Source: an uncultured Alphaproteobacteria bacterium
GTDB lineage: Bacteria > Pseudomonadota > Alphaproteobacteria > UBA8366 > JADFVY01
DNA length: 64,000 nt
NCBI GenBank assembly: GCA_947259105.1
Contig: CAMYKU010000012.1
Span: forward strand, 1 to 64,000
Direction: 5' to 3'
The position numbers and the translations under genes are program-made. Shown piece by piece: positions 37,062 through 52,387 of this stretch (positions are counted from its first letter, which is position 1; each line of letters starts with the position of its first letter). The notes under the pieces are model-generated. The model did not search any database. It saw nothing but the letters and a program-made list of their open reading frames with translations, and was not told where the DNA came from.

Positions 37062-38224
37062 GCGTGACCGCCCTGGCGACCTTCGAGAGGAAACGGACAG
37101 GCGCCGCCGCCGCCCTCTCCGTGGCCCGGCTGGCAACCACCCGTTTCCGCTGTTACGAGTCCGCGCGGCTGGAGCTCGATCCGCGTCCGGTCGTGCTGAC
37201 CGGCCCGAACGGCGCCGGCAAGACCAACCTGCTGGAGGCCGTCTCGCTGCTGGCCCCGGGGCGCGGGCTGCGGCGCGCCACGCTGCCGGAGTTGGACCGC
37301 CAGGGCGACAGCGGCGGCTGGGGCGTGGCGGCCACGGTGGAGACGCCGGACGGCAGGGTCGAAATCGGCACCGGGCGCGAGGCCGACGGCGAACGGCGCG
37401 TGGTCCGCATCGACGGCAAGCCCGCGCGCGGCCAGACGGCGCTGGCCGATTACGTCAGCGCGTTGTGGCTGACACCCGACATGGACCGGTTGTTTCGCGA
37501 TGGCCCCCATGCGCGCCGACGGTTTCTTGACCGTCTCGTATACGGGTTCGACCCGGCACATGCGGGACGCGTCGCAGCCTATGAACAGGCAATGCGTGAA
37601 CGCGGCCGGCTTTTGCGTGACGGGACCGCGGACACGGCCTGGCTGTCGGTGCTGGAGGAAAACATGGCGGCACGCGGCATCGCGATTTCGGCGGCGCGCC
37701 TGGACATGGTGCAGCGGCTGGACCGGGTTCTGGCCGAGTCCAGGGGACCGTTCCCGGGCGTCGCGCTGACGGTCGCGGGTGCAGTCGAGTCCTGGCTCGG
37801 CGCGGCGCCGGCGCTCGCCGCCGAGGACCGGCTGAAGGATGACCTGAAGGCGAGCCGGCCGGTGGATGCGCAAAGCGGAACCACCGCCGTCGGGCCGCAC
37901 CGCAGCGATCTCGATGCCCGGCATCTGGCCAAGGACATGCCCGCCGCACGCTGTTCGACAGGCGAGCAGAAGGCGATGCTGATCGCGATCGCGCTGGCCG
38001 AGGCGCGCCTGCAGGCGGCCGAGCGCGGCGTCGCACCGCTGCTGCTGCTGGACGAGGTCGCTGCGCATCTCGACGAGGATCGCCGCGCGGCGCTGTTCGA
38101 CGAGGTCTGCGGGCTGGCGGGCCAGACCTGGATGAGCGGCACCGATGCCGGATTGTTCGCCGCGCTCGACGGCAGGGCGCAGCACTACGCCGTGGCCGAT
38201 GCCACGGTAACGCGAATCAGTTGA
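37058..38224 (+). CDS. recF: DNA replication and repair protein RecF
   Basis: A 388-residue SMC-like ATPase that loads RecA at gaps. P-loop VVLTGPNGAGKTNLLEAVS near residue 50, signature CSTGEQKAMLIAIALAEARL near 300 and Walker B PLLLLDEVAAHLD. The TTG at 37058 overlaps the dnaN stop (TTGA); GTG 37064 is an equal candidate. Confidence 0.93.
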   Translation: MSVTALATFERKRTGAAAALSVARLATTRFRCYESARLELDPRPVVLTGPNGAGKTNLLEAVSLLAPGRGLRRATLPELDRQGDSGGWGVAATVETPDGRVEIGTGREADGERRVVRIDGKPARGQTALADYVSALWLTPDMDRLFRDGPHARRRFLDRLVYGFDPAHAGRVAAYEQAMRERGRLLRDGTADTAWLSVLEENMAARGIAISAARLDMVQRLDRVLAESRGPFPGVALTVAGAVESWLGAAPALAAEDRLKDDLKASRPVDAQSGTTAVGPHRSDLDARHLAKDMPAARCSTGEQKAMLIAIALAEARLQAAERGVAPLLLLDEVAAHLDEDRRAALFDEVCGLAGQTWMSGTDAGLFAALDGRAQHYAVADATVTRIS

Positions 38225-40705
<2,481 letters not shown>

Positions 40706-40796
40706 CCGCTGCGTTCATTGTTTTATAGTGTTCGGTGCGGTATTAATGTAGCGTGTGCGCCGCCGCACGAGCCAAAAACGACCGGGTGGACGAGCT

Positions 40797-41312
40797 TTGA
40801 CCAGGAAGCACAGTTACAGTTACAAAGACCTGCTTGAATGCGCACACGGACGCCTGTTCGGCCCCGGGAACCCGCAATTGCCGCTGCCGCCGATGCTGAT
40901 GGTCGACAGGATTATGCAGATCTCGGATGAGGGCGGCGAGTACGGCAAGGGCGAGTTGATCGCCGAAATGGACGTAAAGCCGGATCTCTGGTTTTTCAAA
41001 TGCCATTTCGAGGGCGATCCGGTCATGCCGGGCGCCCTGGGCCTCGATGCCATGTGGCAGCTTGTCGGCTTCTTCCTCGGCTGGGTGGGTGGACTCGGCA
41101 AAGGGCGCGCCCTGGGTGTCGGAGAGGTGAAGTTCTCCGACCAGGTTCTGAACACGGCCAAGAAGCTGACCTATCATATCAACGTGAAGCGCGTGATCAT
41201 GCGCAAGCTCGTGATGGGCGTTGCCGACGGCGTGCTGAAATGCGACGGCCAGCCTGTCTTCCAGGTAAAGGATATGCGCGTCGCGCTCTTCACCCCCACT
41301 GAAACGTCCTGA
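40797..41312 (+). CDS. fabA: 3-hydroxydecanoyl-ACP dehydratase/isomerase
   Basis: A 171-residue hotdog-fold enzyme that dehydrates and isomerises C10 intermediates for unsaturated fatty acids. TTG 40797 ([21 protein letters not shown]) matches the family length; a GTG at 40755 would add 14 residues. Catalytic His in [19 protein letters not shown] and the downstream Asp in GLDAMWQ are present. First of fabA-fabB-fabI. Confidence 0.94.
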   Translation: MTRKHSYSYKDLLECAHGRLFGPGNPQLPLPPMLMVDRIMQISDEGGEYGKGELIAEMDVKPDLWFFKCHFEGDPVMPGALGLDAMWQLVGFFLGWVGGLGKGRALGVGEVKFSDQVLNTAKKLTYHINVKRVIMRKLVMGVADGVLKCDGQPVFQVKDMRVALFTPTETS

Positions 41313-41322
41313 CGGGGTTTCG

Positions 41323-42540
41323 ATGCGAAGAGTCGTCGTGACCGGGCTGGGCATCGTGTCCAGCATTGGCAACAACCAGCAGGAAGTCACCGCATCGCTG
41401 CGCGAAGGGCGCTCCGGCATCGAATTCTGCGAGAAATACGCGGAGCTCGGTTTCCGTTCGCAGATACACGGATCGATCAACATCGACCTGGATGCCCTGG
41501 TGGACCGCAAGATCCGCCGCTTCATGGGGGACGGCGCGGCCTACAACTACGTCGCCATGCAGCAGGCCATCGATGATTCCGGGCTCGAGCCGTCCGACAT
41601 TTCCAACGAGCGCACCGGGATCATCGTTGGATCCGGCGGCCCGTCGACCAGCAACCTCGTCGAGGCCGCCGATATCCTGCGCGAGAAGGGCGTGCGCAAG
41701 GTCGGCCCCTACCGGGTACCGCGCACGATGTGCAGCACCAATTCGGCGACGCTGGCGACGCCGTTCGGCATCAAGGGCATCAACTATTCGATCAGCTCGG
41801 CCTGCTCCACCAGCGCGCACTGCATCGGCAATGCCGCCGAACTGATCCAGTGGGGCAAGCAGGACATCGTGTTCGCCGGCGGTGGCGAGGAACTGCACTG
41901 GACCCTGACCGTACTGTTCGACGCCATGGGTGCGCTGTCGTCCGGATACAACGACACGCCGGCCAGGGCCAGCCGGGCCTTCGACAAGAATCGCGACGGC
42001 TTCGTGATTTCGGGCGGCGGCGGGGTCGTGGTGCTGGAGGAGCTCGAGCGCGCCCGGGCGCGCGGCGCCAGGATCTATGGCGAGGTCGTCGGTTACGGCG
42101 CCACGTCGGACGGCTACGACATGGTCCAGCCGTCGGGGGAGGGCGCGGTACGCTGCATGCGGATGGCGCTGGCCGGGCTCAACGCGCCGGTCGGCTATAT
42201 CAATGCGCATGGCACCAGCACGCCGGTCGGCGACACGCGCGAGATCGAGGCGGTCCGCGAGGTATTCGGAGACGCCATTCCGCCGATCAGCTCGACCAAA
42301 TCCCTGACCGGCCATTCGCAGGGCGCGACCGGCGTTCAGGAGGTCATCTACTCGCTGTTGATGATGGAGCACGGGTTTATCACCGCCTCCGCCAATATCG
42401 ACGATCTCGACCCCGAACTGGAGGGCGCGCCCGTGGTTCGCGAGACGATGACCGACGTGGCGCTGGATTGCGTGATGTCCAACAGCTTCGGTTTCGGGGG
42501 CACCAATGCGACGCTCATCTTCCGGCGAAACGCCGAATGA
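41323..42540 (+). CDS. fabB: Beta-ketoacyl-ACP synthase I
   Basis: A 405-residue condensing enzyme. Catalytic Cys in [16 protein letters not shown] near residue 163; catalytic His in [14 protein letters not shown] near 297 and in [11 protein letters not shown] near 333; C-terminal [12 protein letters not shown]. FabB elongates cis-3-enoyl chains made by FabA. Eleven bases separate it from fabA. Confidence 0.95.
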   Translation: MRRVVVTGLGIVSSIGNNQQEVTASLREGRSGIEFCEKYAELGFRSQIHGSINIDLDALVDRKIRRFMGDGAAYNYVAMQQAIDDSGLEPSDISNERTGIIVGSGGPSTSNLVEAADILREKGVRKVGPYRVPRTMCSTNSATLATPFGIKGINYSISSACSTSAHCIGNAAELIQWGKQDIVFAGGGEELHWTLTVLFDAMGALSSGYNDTPARASRAFDKNRDGFVISGGGGVVVLEELERARARGARIYGEVVGYGATSDGYDMVQPSGEGAVRCMRMALAGLNAPVGYINAHGTSTPVGDTREIEAVREVFGDAIPPISSTKSLTGHSQGATGVQEVIYSLLMMEHGFITASANIDDLDPELEGAPVVRETMTDVALDCVMSNSFGFGGTNATLIFRRNAE

Positions 42541-42602
42541 CGCTGAAGGCGCGCGCCCGGGATACGGGCGCCGCCGCACTCCACTGGCGGGCAGGCATAG
42601 CG

Positions 42603-43400
42603 ATGAATCAAGGGACAGGACTGATGGCGGGCCGGCGCGGCCTGATCATGGGGGTCGCCAACGACCATTCGATCGCATGGGGAATCGCCAGCACGCTGGC
42701 GGCGCACGGCGCCGATCTCGCCTTCACCTATCAGGACGTACCGCTGCTCAAACGCGTTCGGCCGCTGGCCGAGTCGGTCGGTGATGACCCGATCCTCCTG
42801 CCCTGCGACGTCACCAGGGACGACGCGATTGCCGCGGTCTTCGGCGCTCTGGAGGAGCGCTGGGGTGCGCTCGACTTCGTCGTCCATGCCGTCGCCTTTT
42901 CCGACAAGGAAGAGCTGAAGGGCCAGTATCTCGACACCTCGCGTGCAAACTTCGCCCGGACCCTGGACATCTCCTGCTATTCGTTTACCGCGGTGGCGCA
43001 CCACGCCGCGAAGCTCATGGGCGAGGGTGGCAGCCTCGTGACCCTCACCTACGGCGGCGCCGAGCGTGTCATGCCGAACTACAATGTCATGGGCGTCGCG
43101 AAGGCCGCGCTGGAGGCCAGCGTGCGATATCTCGCCAACGACCTTGGCGGGCGCGGCATTCGCGTCAACGCGATCTCGGCCGGCCCCATGAGAACCCTGG
43201 CGGGCGCCGCGGTCGGCGGTGCGCGGTTCGTATACAAATGGCAGGGCGAGAACGCGCCGCTGCGCCGCAACACGACCCTCGCCGACGTCGGCGGCGCGGG
43301 CCTCTATCTGCTGTCGAACCTGTCGGCCGGCGTCACCGGCGAAGTGATGTATGTCGACGGCGGTTACCACGTCATCGGCATGGCGGCGCCGCCGCACTGA
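42603..43400 (+). CDS. fabI: Enoyl-ACP reductase (NADH)
   Basis: A 265-residue short-chain dehydrogenase that reduces enoyl-ACP. MNQGTGLMAGRRGLIMGVAN is the alphaproteobacterial FabI start, so ATG 42603 is preferred; ATG 42537 overlaps the fabB stop and ATG 42624 has AGGA upstream. The catalytic Tyr/Lys lie in PNYNVMGVAKAALEA, and YGGAERVM holds the second tyrosine. Target of triclosan-type inhibitors. Confidence 0.93.
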   Translation: MNQGTGLMAGRRGLIMGVANDHSIAWGIASTLAAHGADLAFTYQDVPLLKRVRPLAESVGDDPILLPCDVTRDDAIAAVFGALEERWGALDFVVHAVAFSDKEELKGQYLDTSRANFARTLDISCYSFTAVAHHAAKLMGEGGSLVTLTYGGAERVMPNYNVMGVAKAALEASVRYLANDLGGRGIRVNAISAGPMRTLAGAAVGGARFVYKWQGENAPLRRNTTLADVGGAGLYLLSNLSAGVTGEVMYVDGGYHVIGMAAPPH

Positions 43401-43420
43401 TCTCCGCGCGGCGATGTCAG

Positions 43421-43455
43421 AAAAAAGCGGCGGCCCCCAGGGACCGCCGCGATTT
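43421..43455 (-). terminator. Intrinsic terminator between fabI and pnp
   Basis: Arms GCGGCGG (43427) and CCGCCGC (to 43450) with an inner CCC/GGG. On the - strand the stem is followed by TTTTTT, a good terminator for pnp; on + it is followed by GATTTATTA, so it may end fabI as well. Confidence 0.8.
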
Positions 43456-43478
43456 ATTAGACTGGCGCAAAATCTCCG

Positions 43479-45698
<2,220 letters not shown>

Positions 45699-45839
45699 TC
45701 GGTTTTCCTTTATTGCATCCGTCGCGCAGGTCGCCGAATTGCGCCTGCGGATTGTTTGCGGCGGCGGGCGTGGCTCATTCCACCCCGTTCCGCCCGGTGC
45801 ACCGCCGCCGCGCGGCGACGCACGCGAAAAGGCCGCGCC

Positions 45840-46109
45840 CTAACGACGCAGCCCGAGTTCCTTGACGATGTTTTCGTAGCGCGAGGTTTCCTTGCGCTTC
45901 AAATAGTCAAGAAGGCGGCGACGCTGGCCGACCATGGTGATCAGGCCGCGGCGCGTGTGAAAATCCTTCTTATGCTGGTTCAGGTGGTCCGTCAGGTTCT
46001 TGATTCGCTCCGTCAGGATTGCCACCTGGACCTCCGGTGAACCGGTGTCGCCCGGCTTGGTGGCGAACTTTTCGATCAGCTCTTTTTTACGATCGACCGT
46101 AATCGACAT
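45840..46109 (-). CDS. rpsO: 30S ribosomal protein S15
   Basis: An 89-residue protein: [16 protein letters not shown], then [16 protein letters not shown] and HHxx-like [20 protein letters not shown] and [26 protein letters not shown] precedes ATG 46109. In E. coli S15 represses its own translation through the mRNA leader. A 141-base gap with GC-rich palindromes (CGCCGCGCGGCG near 45808) separates it from pnp and may hold an RNase III site. Confidence 0.96.
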   Translation of the reverse strand: MSITVDRKKELIEKFATKPGDTGSPEVQVAILTERIKNLTDHLNQHKKDFHTRRGLITMVGQRRRLLDYLKRKETSRYENIVKELGLRR

Positions 46110-46126
46110 CAAATCCTCCTGGGATT

Positions 46127-47053
46127 TCAAAGGTTCAATACGCGAACCGGCTGCACCTCTCCGGCGGCATAGCGGCCCAGGGCAACGGGTTTCCCGTCCG
46201 CCATGGTCAGCACCGTATCGCCATTTTCCAGTTCGGCGATGCGGTCCAGATCCGCCTTCCGCAACAGGGAGATAGCCTGCCCGTTCCGCAGACGCCCCGC
46301 TTCCAGCTCGGTCACGGCCAGGGCCGGGATGTCGTCCAGCGCGGTCTCGACCGAGTGCAGATGTGTCGGGGCGGCGGCACATTGCATATTTTCGCCCAGT
46401 TCGTCCAGCGAAATCGCATGTTCTTCAGCGAACGGGCCGACCTGGGTCCGCCGCAGCGCCACCAGATGCCCCGCGGTACCCAGCTCACCGGCCATATCGC
46501 GCGCCAGCGCGCGCACATAGGTGCCCTTGCCGCAGGTCGCCTCGAAAACCGCGTGGTCGGCGTCCGGCATACCGGTCAGCCGCAAATCCCCGATCCAGAC
46601 GGTCCGCGGCGCCATCGCCGGGGCGGCGCCCGCGCGGGCAAGGTCGTAGGCGCGGCGGCCGCCGACCCGGATTGCCGAGAACACCGGCGGGACCTGTTCG
46701 ATCTCGCCGACGAAGCGATCCAGCACGGCCTCGACATCCGCCCGGTCCGGTCGCACCTCGCTCCTCGCGGTCACGGCCCCGTCGCGGTCGTCGGTGTCGG
46801 TCGCAACACCCCAGCGAACGGTGAAGCGGTAGCGCTTTTCGCCTTCCTGGAGGTACGGCACGGTCTTGGTCGCCTCGCCCAGCGCGATCGGCAGGAGTCC
46901 CGTGGCGAACGGGTCCAGCGTGCCGGCATGACCTGCCTTCGCCGCCCCGGTCCGCCGCTTGACCGCGGCCACCGCGGCCGTCGAGGTCATGCCTTCCGGT
47001 TTGTCCAGCACGATCCAGCCATGGATCGGCAGGCCCTTGCGCTTACGCGCCAT
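46127..47053 (-). CDS. truB: tRNA pseudouridine-55 synthase
   Basis: A 308-residue enzyme that makes pseudouridine 55 in the T-loop. The catalytic Asp is in [23 protein letters not shown] near residue 45; [15 protein letters not shown] and [12 protein letters not shown] are further motifs. ATG 47053 overlaps the rbfA end by 11 bases; ATG 47080 is an alternative. Confidence 0.93.
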   Translation of the reverse strand: MARKRKGLPIHGWIVLDKPEGMTSTAAVAAVKRRTGAAKAGHAGTLDPFATGLLPIALGEATKTVPYLQEGEKRYRFTVRWGVATDTDDRDGAVTARSEVRPDRADVEAVLDRFVGEIEQVPPVFSAIRVGGRRAYDLARAGAAPAMAPRTVWIGDLRLTGMPDADHAVFEATCGKGTYVRALARDMAGELGTAGHLVALRRTQVGPFAEEHAISLDELGENMQCAAAPTHLHSVETALDDIPALAVTELEAGRLRNGQAISLLRKADLDRIAELENGDTVLTMADGKPVALGRYAAGEVQPVRVLNL

Positions 47054-47453
47054 CGTCGGTTCCGTCGCGCTTGAGGTCACGGGCGATACCCGGCTGGCGC
47101 AGCAGGGATTCGATGCGCTGCGCTTCGTCGAACACGCTGTCGAGCTCGAAATGAAGCGATGGCGTATATTTCATCGTGATGCGCCGACCCACCTCGTGGC
47201 TCAGGAAGGGCGCCGCACGGTTCAGCGCCGCCATCAGCTCCACGGGGTCGGCCGCGCCGCCCAGCGGCATCACGAAGGCCGTGGCGTGGCGCATGTCCGG
47301 GCTGGCGCGGACTTCCGATACCGTGATCGACAGGTCCTTCAGGGCTGGGTCGCGCAGCTCGCCGCGCGCCAGGATCTCGGCCAGCACATGACGCAGTTCC
47401 TCGCCGACCCTCAGCTGCCGCTGGCTCGGTGTCCTGCCCTTGCTTCTGCTCAT
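47043..47453 (-). CDS. rbfA: Ribosome-binding factor A
   Basis: A 136-residue KH-fold protein that matures the 16S rRNA 5' end. Features: SQRQLRVGEELRHVLAEIL, LSITVSEVRASPDMRHATAFV and HFELDSVFDEAQRIESLL. Lies after a large hairpin that ends 21 bases before its ATG and has only a weak ribosome site, so its translation may depend on that structure. Confidence 0.94.
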   Translation of the reverse strand: MSRSKGRTPSQRQLRVGEELRHVLAEILARGELRDPALKDLSITVSEVRASPDMRHATAFVMPLGGAADPVELMAALNRAAPFLSHEVGRRITMKYTPSLHFELDSVFDEAQRIESLLRQPGIARDLKRDGTDDGA

Positions 47454-47474
47454 GGCGCGTTATCCGTTTAGTTC

Positions 47475-47552
47475 GCTCCGGCCCGCTCCCCCACTCGGCC
47501 AGCCACAGCGTACGGTACCGTTGGGTGGCCGGGTGGGGGCGCGGGCCGGAGC
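47475..47552 (-). repeat. Long imperfect hairpin between infB and rbfA
   Basis: Arms of 31 bases, 47475-47505 and 47522-47552, pair with three exceptions, one of which can be a G-U pair. The loop (47506-47521) contains the perfect palindrome ACGGTACCGT. No U-run follows, so it is not a classic terminator; it could be an RNase III processing site, an attenuator, or a dispersed palindromic repeat. Confidence 0.7.
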
Positions 47553-47615
47553 CGGCTCCACGCAAGTGGATATGTTCTTGACCAACTTCCTTCGGGACGG
47601 CGGACGCATCCGGCG

Positions 47616-50117
47616 TCAAAGCGCGCGGGTGATTTCCTCGACCTCGAAGCACTCGATGACGTCGCCCTGCTTGATGTCGTCGTAATTCTCGAAGGCCATG
47701 CCGCATTCGTAGTTGTTCTGCACCTCACGGACCTCGTCCTTGAAGCGCTTGAGCGTCTTCAGCTTGCCCTCGTGGATCACCACATTGTCGCGCAACAGCC
47801 GCACGCCTGCGCCGCGCTTGACGACGCCCTCGGTGACGTAACACCCCGCGACCTTGCCGACCTTGGTGATATTGAAGACTTCGCGGATCTCCGCGTAACC
47901 CAGGAACTTCTCGCGCAACTCCGGCGCCAGCATGCCGCTGAGCATCGCCTTGATGTCGTCCACTGCGTCGTAGATGATCGAGTAATAGCGGATGTCGACG
48001 CCGTCGCGTTTGGCCATCTCGCGCGCCTGCGGATTGGCGCGCACGTTGAAGGCGATGATCAGGCCGCCCGACGCCCGCGCGAGCGTCACGTCGGATTCCG
48101 TAATTCCGCCGACCGCGCTGTGCAGCATCCGCACCTTGACCTCATCCGTCGACAGCTTGTCGAACGATGCCGCAATGGCCTCGACCGAGCCCTGGGCATC
48201 CGCCTTCACCACCACGGGGAGCTCGCTGGCAGTCCCCTCCTTGATCTGCGTGAACATCTGCTCCAGCGTGCCGCGCGCCGTTGCCACGCTGCGTTTTTCG
48301 CGCTGAATGCGTTGGCGGTAATCGGCGATCTCACGCGCACGCGCCTCGTCGGCGACGACGACAAAGTCGTCGCCGGCGTCGGGAGTCCCCTGGAAGCCCA
48401 GAACCTCGACCGGCATCGACGGCCCTGCGTCCTCGACGCTGCGGCCGTGATCGTCCATCAGGGCGCGGACACGGCCCCATTCGGCGCCGGCGATGAAGAC
48501 GTCGCCGACATTGAGAGTCCCGCGCTGCACCAGAACCGTCGCCACCGAACCGCGGCCACGTTCCTGGCGCGCCTCGACCACCGTTCCCTGCGCGCTCCGC
48601 TTCCGATTGGCCTTGAGTTCGAGAATTTCCGACTGCAGCAGGATGGCTTCCTCGAGCTTGTCGAGGTTGGTCTTCTTGACGGCCGAGACCTCGACGTCGA
48701 GAACCTCGCCGCCCATACTTTCCACGACGACCTCATGCTGCAGCAACTCGTTGCGGACGCGGCCGGGGTCGGCGTCTGGTTTGTCCATCTTGTTGATGGC
48801 GATGATCATCGGCACCTTGGCTGCCTGCGCGTGCCGGATGGCCTCGATCGTCTGCGGCTGGACGCCGTCGTCGGCGGCGACCACCAGCACGACGATATCG
48901 GTTGCCTGGGCGCCGCGGGCACGCATGTTCGTGAACGCTTCGTGGCCCGGGGTATCGAGGAACGTGATCTGATGGCCGTCGGACAGCGAGACCCGGTAAG
49001 CGCCGATATGCTGGGTTATGCCGCCGGCCTCGCCGGCCACGACGTCGGTTTCGCGCAACGCGTCGAGCAGCGATGTCTTGCCGTGGTCGACATGGCCCAT
49101 GACGGTGACAACCGGCGCGCGCGACGTCAATTCCTCGGTCTTGTCCTCGACGCCCTTGATGCCGATCTCGACATCCGCCTCGGACACCCGCTTGATTTTA
49201 TGGCCGAACTCGTTCACCACCAACTCCGCAGTATCGGCATCGATGGATTCGTTGATCGTCACCATCACGCCCAGTTTCATCAGCGTCTTGACCACCTCGG
49301 CGCCGCGCGTGGCCATTCGGTTGGCCAGGTCGGAAACCGCAATCATCTCGGGAACCACGATCTCGCGGACCATCTTTTTCTTTGGCTGGTCCGCGTCGGC
49401 GGCCCGCTGGCGCTGCTTTTCCTTCTCGCGGGCGCGCCGCAACGCGGCAACGCTGCGTCCGCGCTGGAGCTCGTCGTCGCCGTCGAGCGCCTGGGCGATC
49501 GTCAGCTTGCCCGCGCGCCGGCGCGGCTCCTGCCGCGTGCGGGCCGGCGCGGGCTTCTCCACTTTCTGCCTGGCGCGCTTGGACGCCGGCTCTTCAGCCT
49601 CCTGTACCTTGACAACGGACTCGACGACCGGCGGCTCTGCCGCCTTGTCGCGGGCCGCTTCTTCTTCTACGCGGCTCTTCGCCGCCGCCGCCTCGGCGAG
49701 ATTGCGGGCCGCCTCTTCCTCGGCGGCGCGGCGCAGGGCGTCCTCCTGGGCCAGGCGCCGCGCGGTTTCATCCGCCTCGCGCTTGGACAGGAGGTCGCGC
49801 TTGCGTTCCTCGTCGGCCACGGCGCCCTCGAGCGCACGGATCCGCGCCGCCCGTTCCTTTTCGGTCAGGTCGTGCGCTTCCTGCGCGGCATCGGGCGCCG
49901 GCATCTTCAGGTCCGGACCGGGCTTTTCGACCGCCTTCATGCCGCCGCCAGCTTCGCGCTCGAAGGTCCGCTTCTTTTTGACCTCGACTTCAACCGTCTT
50001 GGTCCGGCCGTGGCTGAAGCTCTGGCGAACCTGCCCACCCTCGACTGTCTTCTTCAGTTCGAGACGACCCGGCTTGCGCAGCGTCAGCTTGCTTTCTTTT
50101 TCTTTCCGCTCACTCAT
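47616..50117 (-). CDS. infB: Translation initiation factor IF-2
   Basis: An 833-residue GTPase that brings initiator tRNA to the 30S subunit. A long Lys/Glu/Ala-rich N-terminus with an IF2N domain ([21 protein letters not shown], then KLTIAQAL) precedes the G domain: [34 protein letters not shown]-terminal C2 domain ends VEEITRAL. Its + strand complement is also open for 1030 codons, a composition effect. Confidence 0.95.
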   Translation of the reverse strand: MSERKEKESKLTLRKPGRLELKKTVEGGQVRQSFSHGRTKTVEVEVKKKRTFEREAGGGMKAVEKPGPDLKMPAPDAAQEAHDLTEKERAARIRALEGAVADEERKRDLLSKREADETARRLAQEDALRRAAEEEAARNLAEAAAAKSRVEEEAARDKAAEPPVVESVVKVQEAEEPASKRARQKVEKPAPARTRQEPRRRAGKLTIAQALDGDDELQRGRSVAALRRAREKEKQRQRAADADQPKKKMVREIVVPEMIAVSDLANRMATRGAEVVKTLMKLGVMVTINESIDADTAELVVNEFGHKIKRVSEADVEIGIKGVEDKTEELTSRAPVVTVMGHVDHGKTSLLDALRETDVVAGEAGGITQHIGAYRVSLSDGHQITFLDTPGHEAFTNMRARGAQATDIVVLVVAADDGVQPQTIEAIRHAQAAKVPMIIAINKMDKPDADPGRVRNELLQHEVVVESMGGEVLDVEVSAVKKTNLDKLEEAILLQSEILELKANRKRSAQGTVVEARQERGRGSVATVLVQRGTLNVGDVFIAGAEWGRVRALMDDHGRSVEDAGPSMPVEVLGFQGTPDAGDDFVVVADEARAREIADYRQRIQREKRSVATARGTLEQMFTQIKEGTASELPVVVKADAQGSVEAIAASFDKLSTDEVKVRMLHSAVGGITESDVTLARASGGLIIAFNVRANPQAREMAKRDGVDIRYYSIIYDAVDDIKAMLSGMLAPELREKFLGYAEIREVFNITKVGKVAGCYVTEGVVKRGAGVRLLRDNVVIHEGKLKTLKRFKDEVREVQNNYECGMAFENYDDIKQGDVIECFEVEEITRAL

Positions 50118-50138
50118 TCTTATCCTCGTTCACGGCCA

Positions 50139-50753
50139 TTATGCACGAAAACCCTTCAGTCTCCGCGCCTCAACCTGGAGCCTGCCGGCCAGCGCACCGT
50201 GCGACAGGGCGGCATGAACCGTCCTTTCACGACCGAACGCGCGGCCCAGCTCGTCTGCCTCCAGGCAATCCACGACGGGCAGGTCCGGCGCAACGGCACG
50301 CAGCTTTTCACACCCGTCCTCCGCACCGTCCCTTGCCGCCAGCAATACGGCGCCGCGCCCCTGCCGGAGCATGGCGCGGACCTTCTCGAATCCGGCCAAC
50401 GCCTGCCCGGCGCGGCGCGCCAGCCCGATCAACTCGACGCAGCGGGACGCCAGCAATGTCTCGATTTGGTCGTCGAGGCCCTCGTCGATCTGCAGTGCCC
50501 GCCGCGCCGCCCGTTCGAACAGCTTGCGGGCACGAGCCCTCTTAACGCTATCCCGGTCCGGGCTCAACCATATTCCGCGGCCCGGCAAGCGTCCGGCAAT
50601 GTCCGGGGTCAGCCGGCCCTCGGCATCGACCACGAAGCGCAGCAACTCGTCGCGCGGACGCACCTCGCCCGTGACGATACAGCGGCGGTGCGCCGTCTGC
50701 CCCTCGCGGGGCGCCGCATTACGCGGCGTATCATGGCGAAGACCTGCCTGCAT
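50139..50753 (-). CDS. YlxR-L7Ae-type RNA-binding protein
   Basis: A 204-residue protein. The YlxR (DUF448) part has [20 protein letters not shown] and [16 protein letters not shown]; a L7Ae-like part follows from about residue 105 ([19 protein letters not shown]...[11 protein letters not shown]). Such proteins lie between nusA and infB in many alphaproteobacteria and probably bind RNA or ribosomes. Confidence 0.88.
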   Translation of the reverse strand: MQAGLRHDTPRNAAPREGQTAHRRCIVTGEVRPRDELLRFVVDAEGRLTPDIAGRLPGRGIWLSPDRDSVKRARARKLFERAARRALQIDEGLDDQIETLLASRCVELIGLARRAGQALAGFEKVRAMLRQGRGAVLLAARDGAEDGCEKLRAVAPDLPVVDCLEADELGRAFGRERTVHAALSHGALAGRLQVEARRLKGFRA

Positions 50754-50778
50754 TCCGTATCATCCTCCGCGCCATCGC

Positions 50779-52377
50779 TCAGGCGTCCACACTGTCGGCG
50801 GCCTCTTCGCCTTCGAGTGCGGTTTCCGGTTCGGCGTTCGCCGCGGCCAGCTCCTCCGCGGTGAACCAGCCGGCTGCAACGCGTGCGGCCATGATCAATT
50901 CGTTCGCTTCGGCCCCGGACAGGTCGAACCCGCGAAGAATGGCTTCTTCGCCGAATATCAGCTCATCGGAGGCAAGGTCCGCAAACTCCTCCACCGTCTT
51001 GATCGACGCCTCGCCGAGCGCCACGAGCATACCCGCGCTGAGGCCCGGGATTTCGGCCAGGGCATCCTCGACGCCGAGCTCGCGGCGGCGCTGCATCAGC
51101 CGTTCGGCTTCCTCCTCGAGATACTGGCCGGCGCGCGCGCGCAACTCGGCAGCGACCTCTTCGTCGAAACCCTCGATTTCGGTCAGGTCCTCGATCGGCA
51201 CATAGGCGATCTCCTCAAGCGAGGAGAATCCTTCGGTGACCAGCAGGTGGGCGATGACGTCGTCGACATCGAGGGCGTCGATGAACCGCTGGCTGCGCTC
51301 GTGGAACTCGGCCTGGCGCCGTTCCGATTCCTGCTCTTCGGTCAGGATGTCGATATCCCAGCCGGTCAGCATCGAGGCGAGGCGCACGTTCTGCCCGCGC
51401 CGGCCGATGGCCAGGCTGAGTTGATCGTCGGGCACGACGACCTCGATCTTGCGCGCATCCTCGTCGAGCACCACCTTCGCGACCTCGGCCGGGGCCAGCG
51501 CATTGACAACAAACGTGGCGGGGTCCGGCGACCACGGGATGATGTCGATCTTTTCCCCCTGGAGTTCCGCGACCACCGCCTGAACGCGGCTGCCGCGCAT
51601 GCCGACGCAGGCGCCGACCGGGTCGATGCTGCTGTCGTTCGAGATCACCGCGATCTTGGCGCGGCTGCCGGGGTCGCGGGCGACCGACCGGATTTCGATA
51701 ATGCTGTCGTAGATCTCCGGCACCTCCTGGGCAAACAGCTTTGCCAGGAATTCCGGATGACTGCGCGACAAAAAGATCTGCGGGCCGCGCTGCTCGCGCC
51801 GGACGTCGTAAATGTAGGCGCGCACGCGGTCGCCGCGGCGGAAGCTCTCGCGCGGCAGGACCTCGTCGCGGCGCAGCACCGCCTCGGCCCGGCCCAGATC
51901 GACCGTCACCGTGCCGAACTCGAAGCGCTTGACGAGCCCGTTGACGATCTCGCCCGCGCGGTCCTTGTATTCTTCGTACTGGCGCTCGCGTTCGGCCTCG
52001 CGCACTTTCTGGACGATGACCTGCTTCGCGGTCTGCGCGGCGATCCTGCCGAAGTCGATCGGCGGCAGCGGATCGACCAGGAACTCGCCGATTTCCGCGT
52101 CCCGCTTGATGCGTTTCGCCTGCTCGACCGTCATCTGGGTCATCTCGTTTTCGATTTCCTCGACGACTTCGGTATAGCGGGCAAGGTCGATTCCGCCGGT
52201 CGACCGGTCGATATGGGCGCGGATGTCGTGCTCGTGGCCGTATTTCGACCGGCCGGCCTTCTGGATCGCCTGCTCCATGGCCTCCAGCACCTGCTCGCGT
52301 TCGATTCCCTTGTCGCGGGCCACGGCGTCGGCAACGGCCAGCAGTTCGACATGCATCTGCGTTTGCGTCATCGTCAT
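50779..52377 (-). CDS. nusA: Transcription termination/antitermination factor NusA
   Basis: A 532-residue RNA polymerase-binding protein. N-terminal LLAVADAVARDKGIEREQVLEAMEQA; S1 domain VNGLVKRFEFGTVTVDLG; KH domains with DPVGACVGMRGSRVQAVV and LAIGRRGQNVRLASMLTG; C-terminal helical AR domains with VTEGFSSLEEIAYV and an acidic tail. ATG 52377 gives MTMTQTQMHVELL; 52371 is also possible. Follows rimP by ten bases. Confidence 0.94.
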   Translation of the reverse strand: MTMTQTQMHVELLAVADAVARDKGIEREQVLEAMEQAIQKAGRSKYGHEHDIRAHIDRSTGGIDLARYTEVVEEIENEMTQMTVEQAKRIKRDAEIGEFLVDPLPPIDFGRIAAQTAKQVIVQKVREAERERQYEEYKDRAGEIVNGLVKRFEFGTVTVDLGRAEAVLRRDEVLPRESFRRGDRVRAYIYDVRREQRGPQIFLSRSHPEFLAKLFAQEVPEIYDSIIEIRSVARDPGSRAKIAVISNDSSIDPVGACVGMRGSRVQAVVAELQGEKIDIIPWSPDPATFVVNALAPAEVAKVVLDEDARKIEVVVPDDQLSLAIGRRGQNVRLASMLTGWDIDILTEEQESERRQAEFHERSQRFIDALDVDDVIAHLLVTEGFSSLEEIAYVPIEDLTEIEGFDEEVAAELRARAGQYLEEEAERLMQRRRELGVEDALAEIPGLSAGMLVALGEASIKTVEEFADLASDELIFGEEAILRGFDLSGAEANELIMAARVAAGWFTAEELAAANAEPETALEGEEAADSVDA

Positions 52378-52387
52378 CACTCTCGCT

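Noticed and set aside
50139-50753. YlxR-L7Ae two-part protein as a new fusion
   Set aside because: This arrangement between nusA and infB is already common in alphaproteobacteria.
47772-50864. A 1030-codon open frame on + antisense to infB and ylxR
   Set aside because: High GC content leaves long stop-free antisense frames; the residues show no family features, while infB on - is complete.
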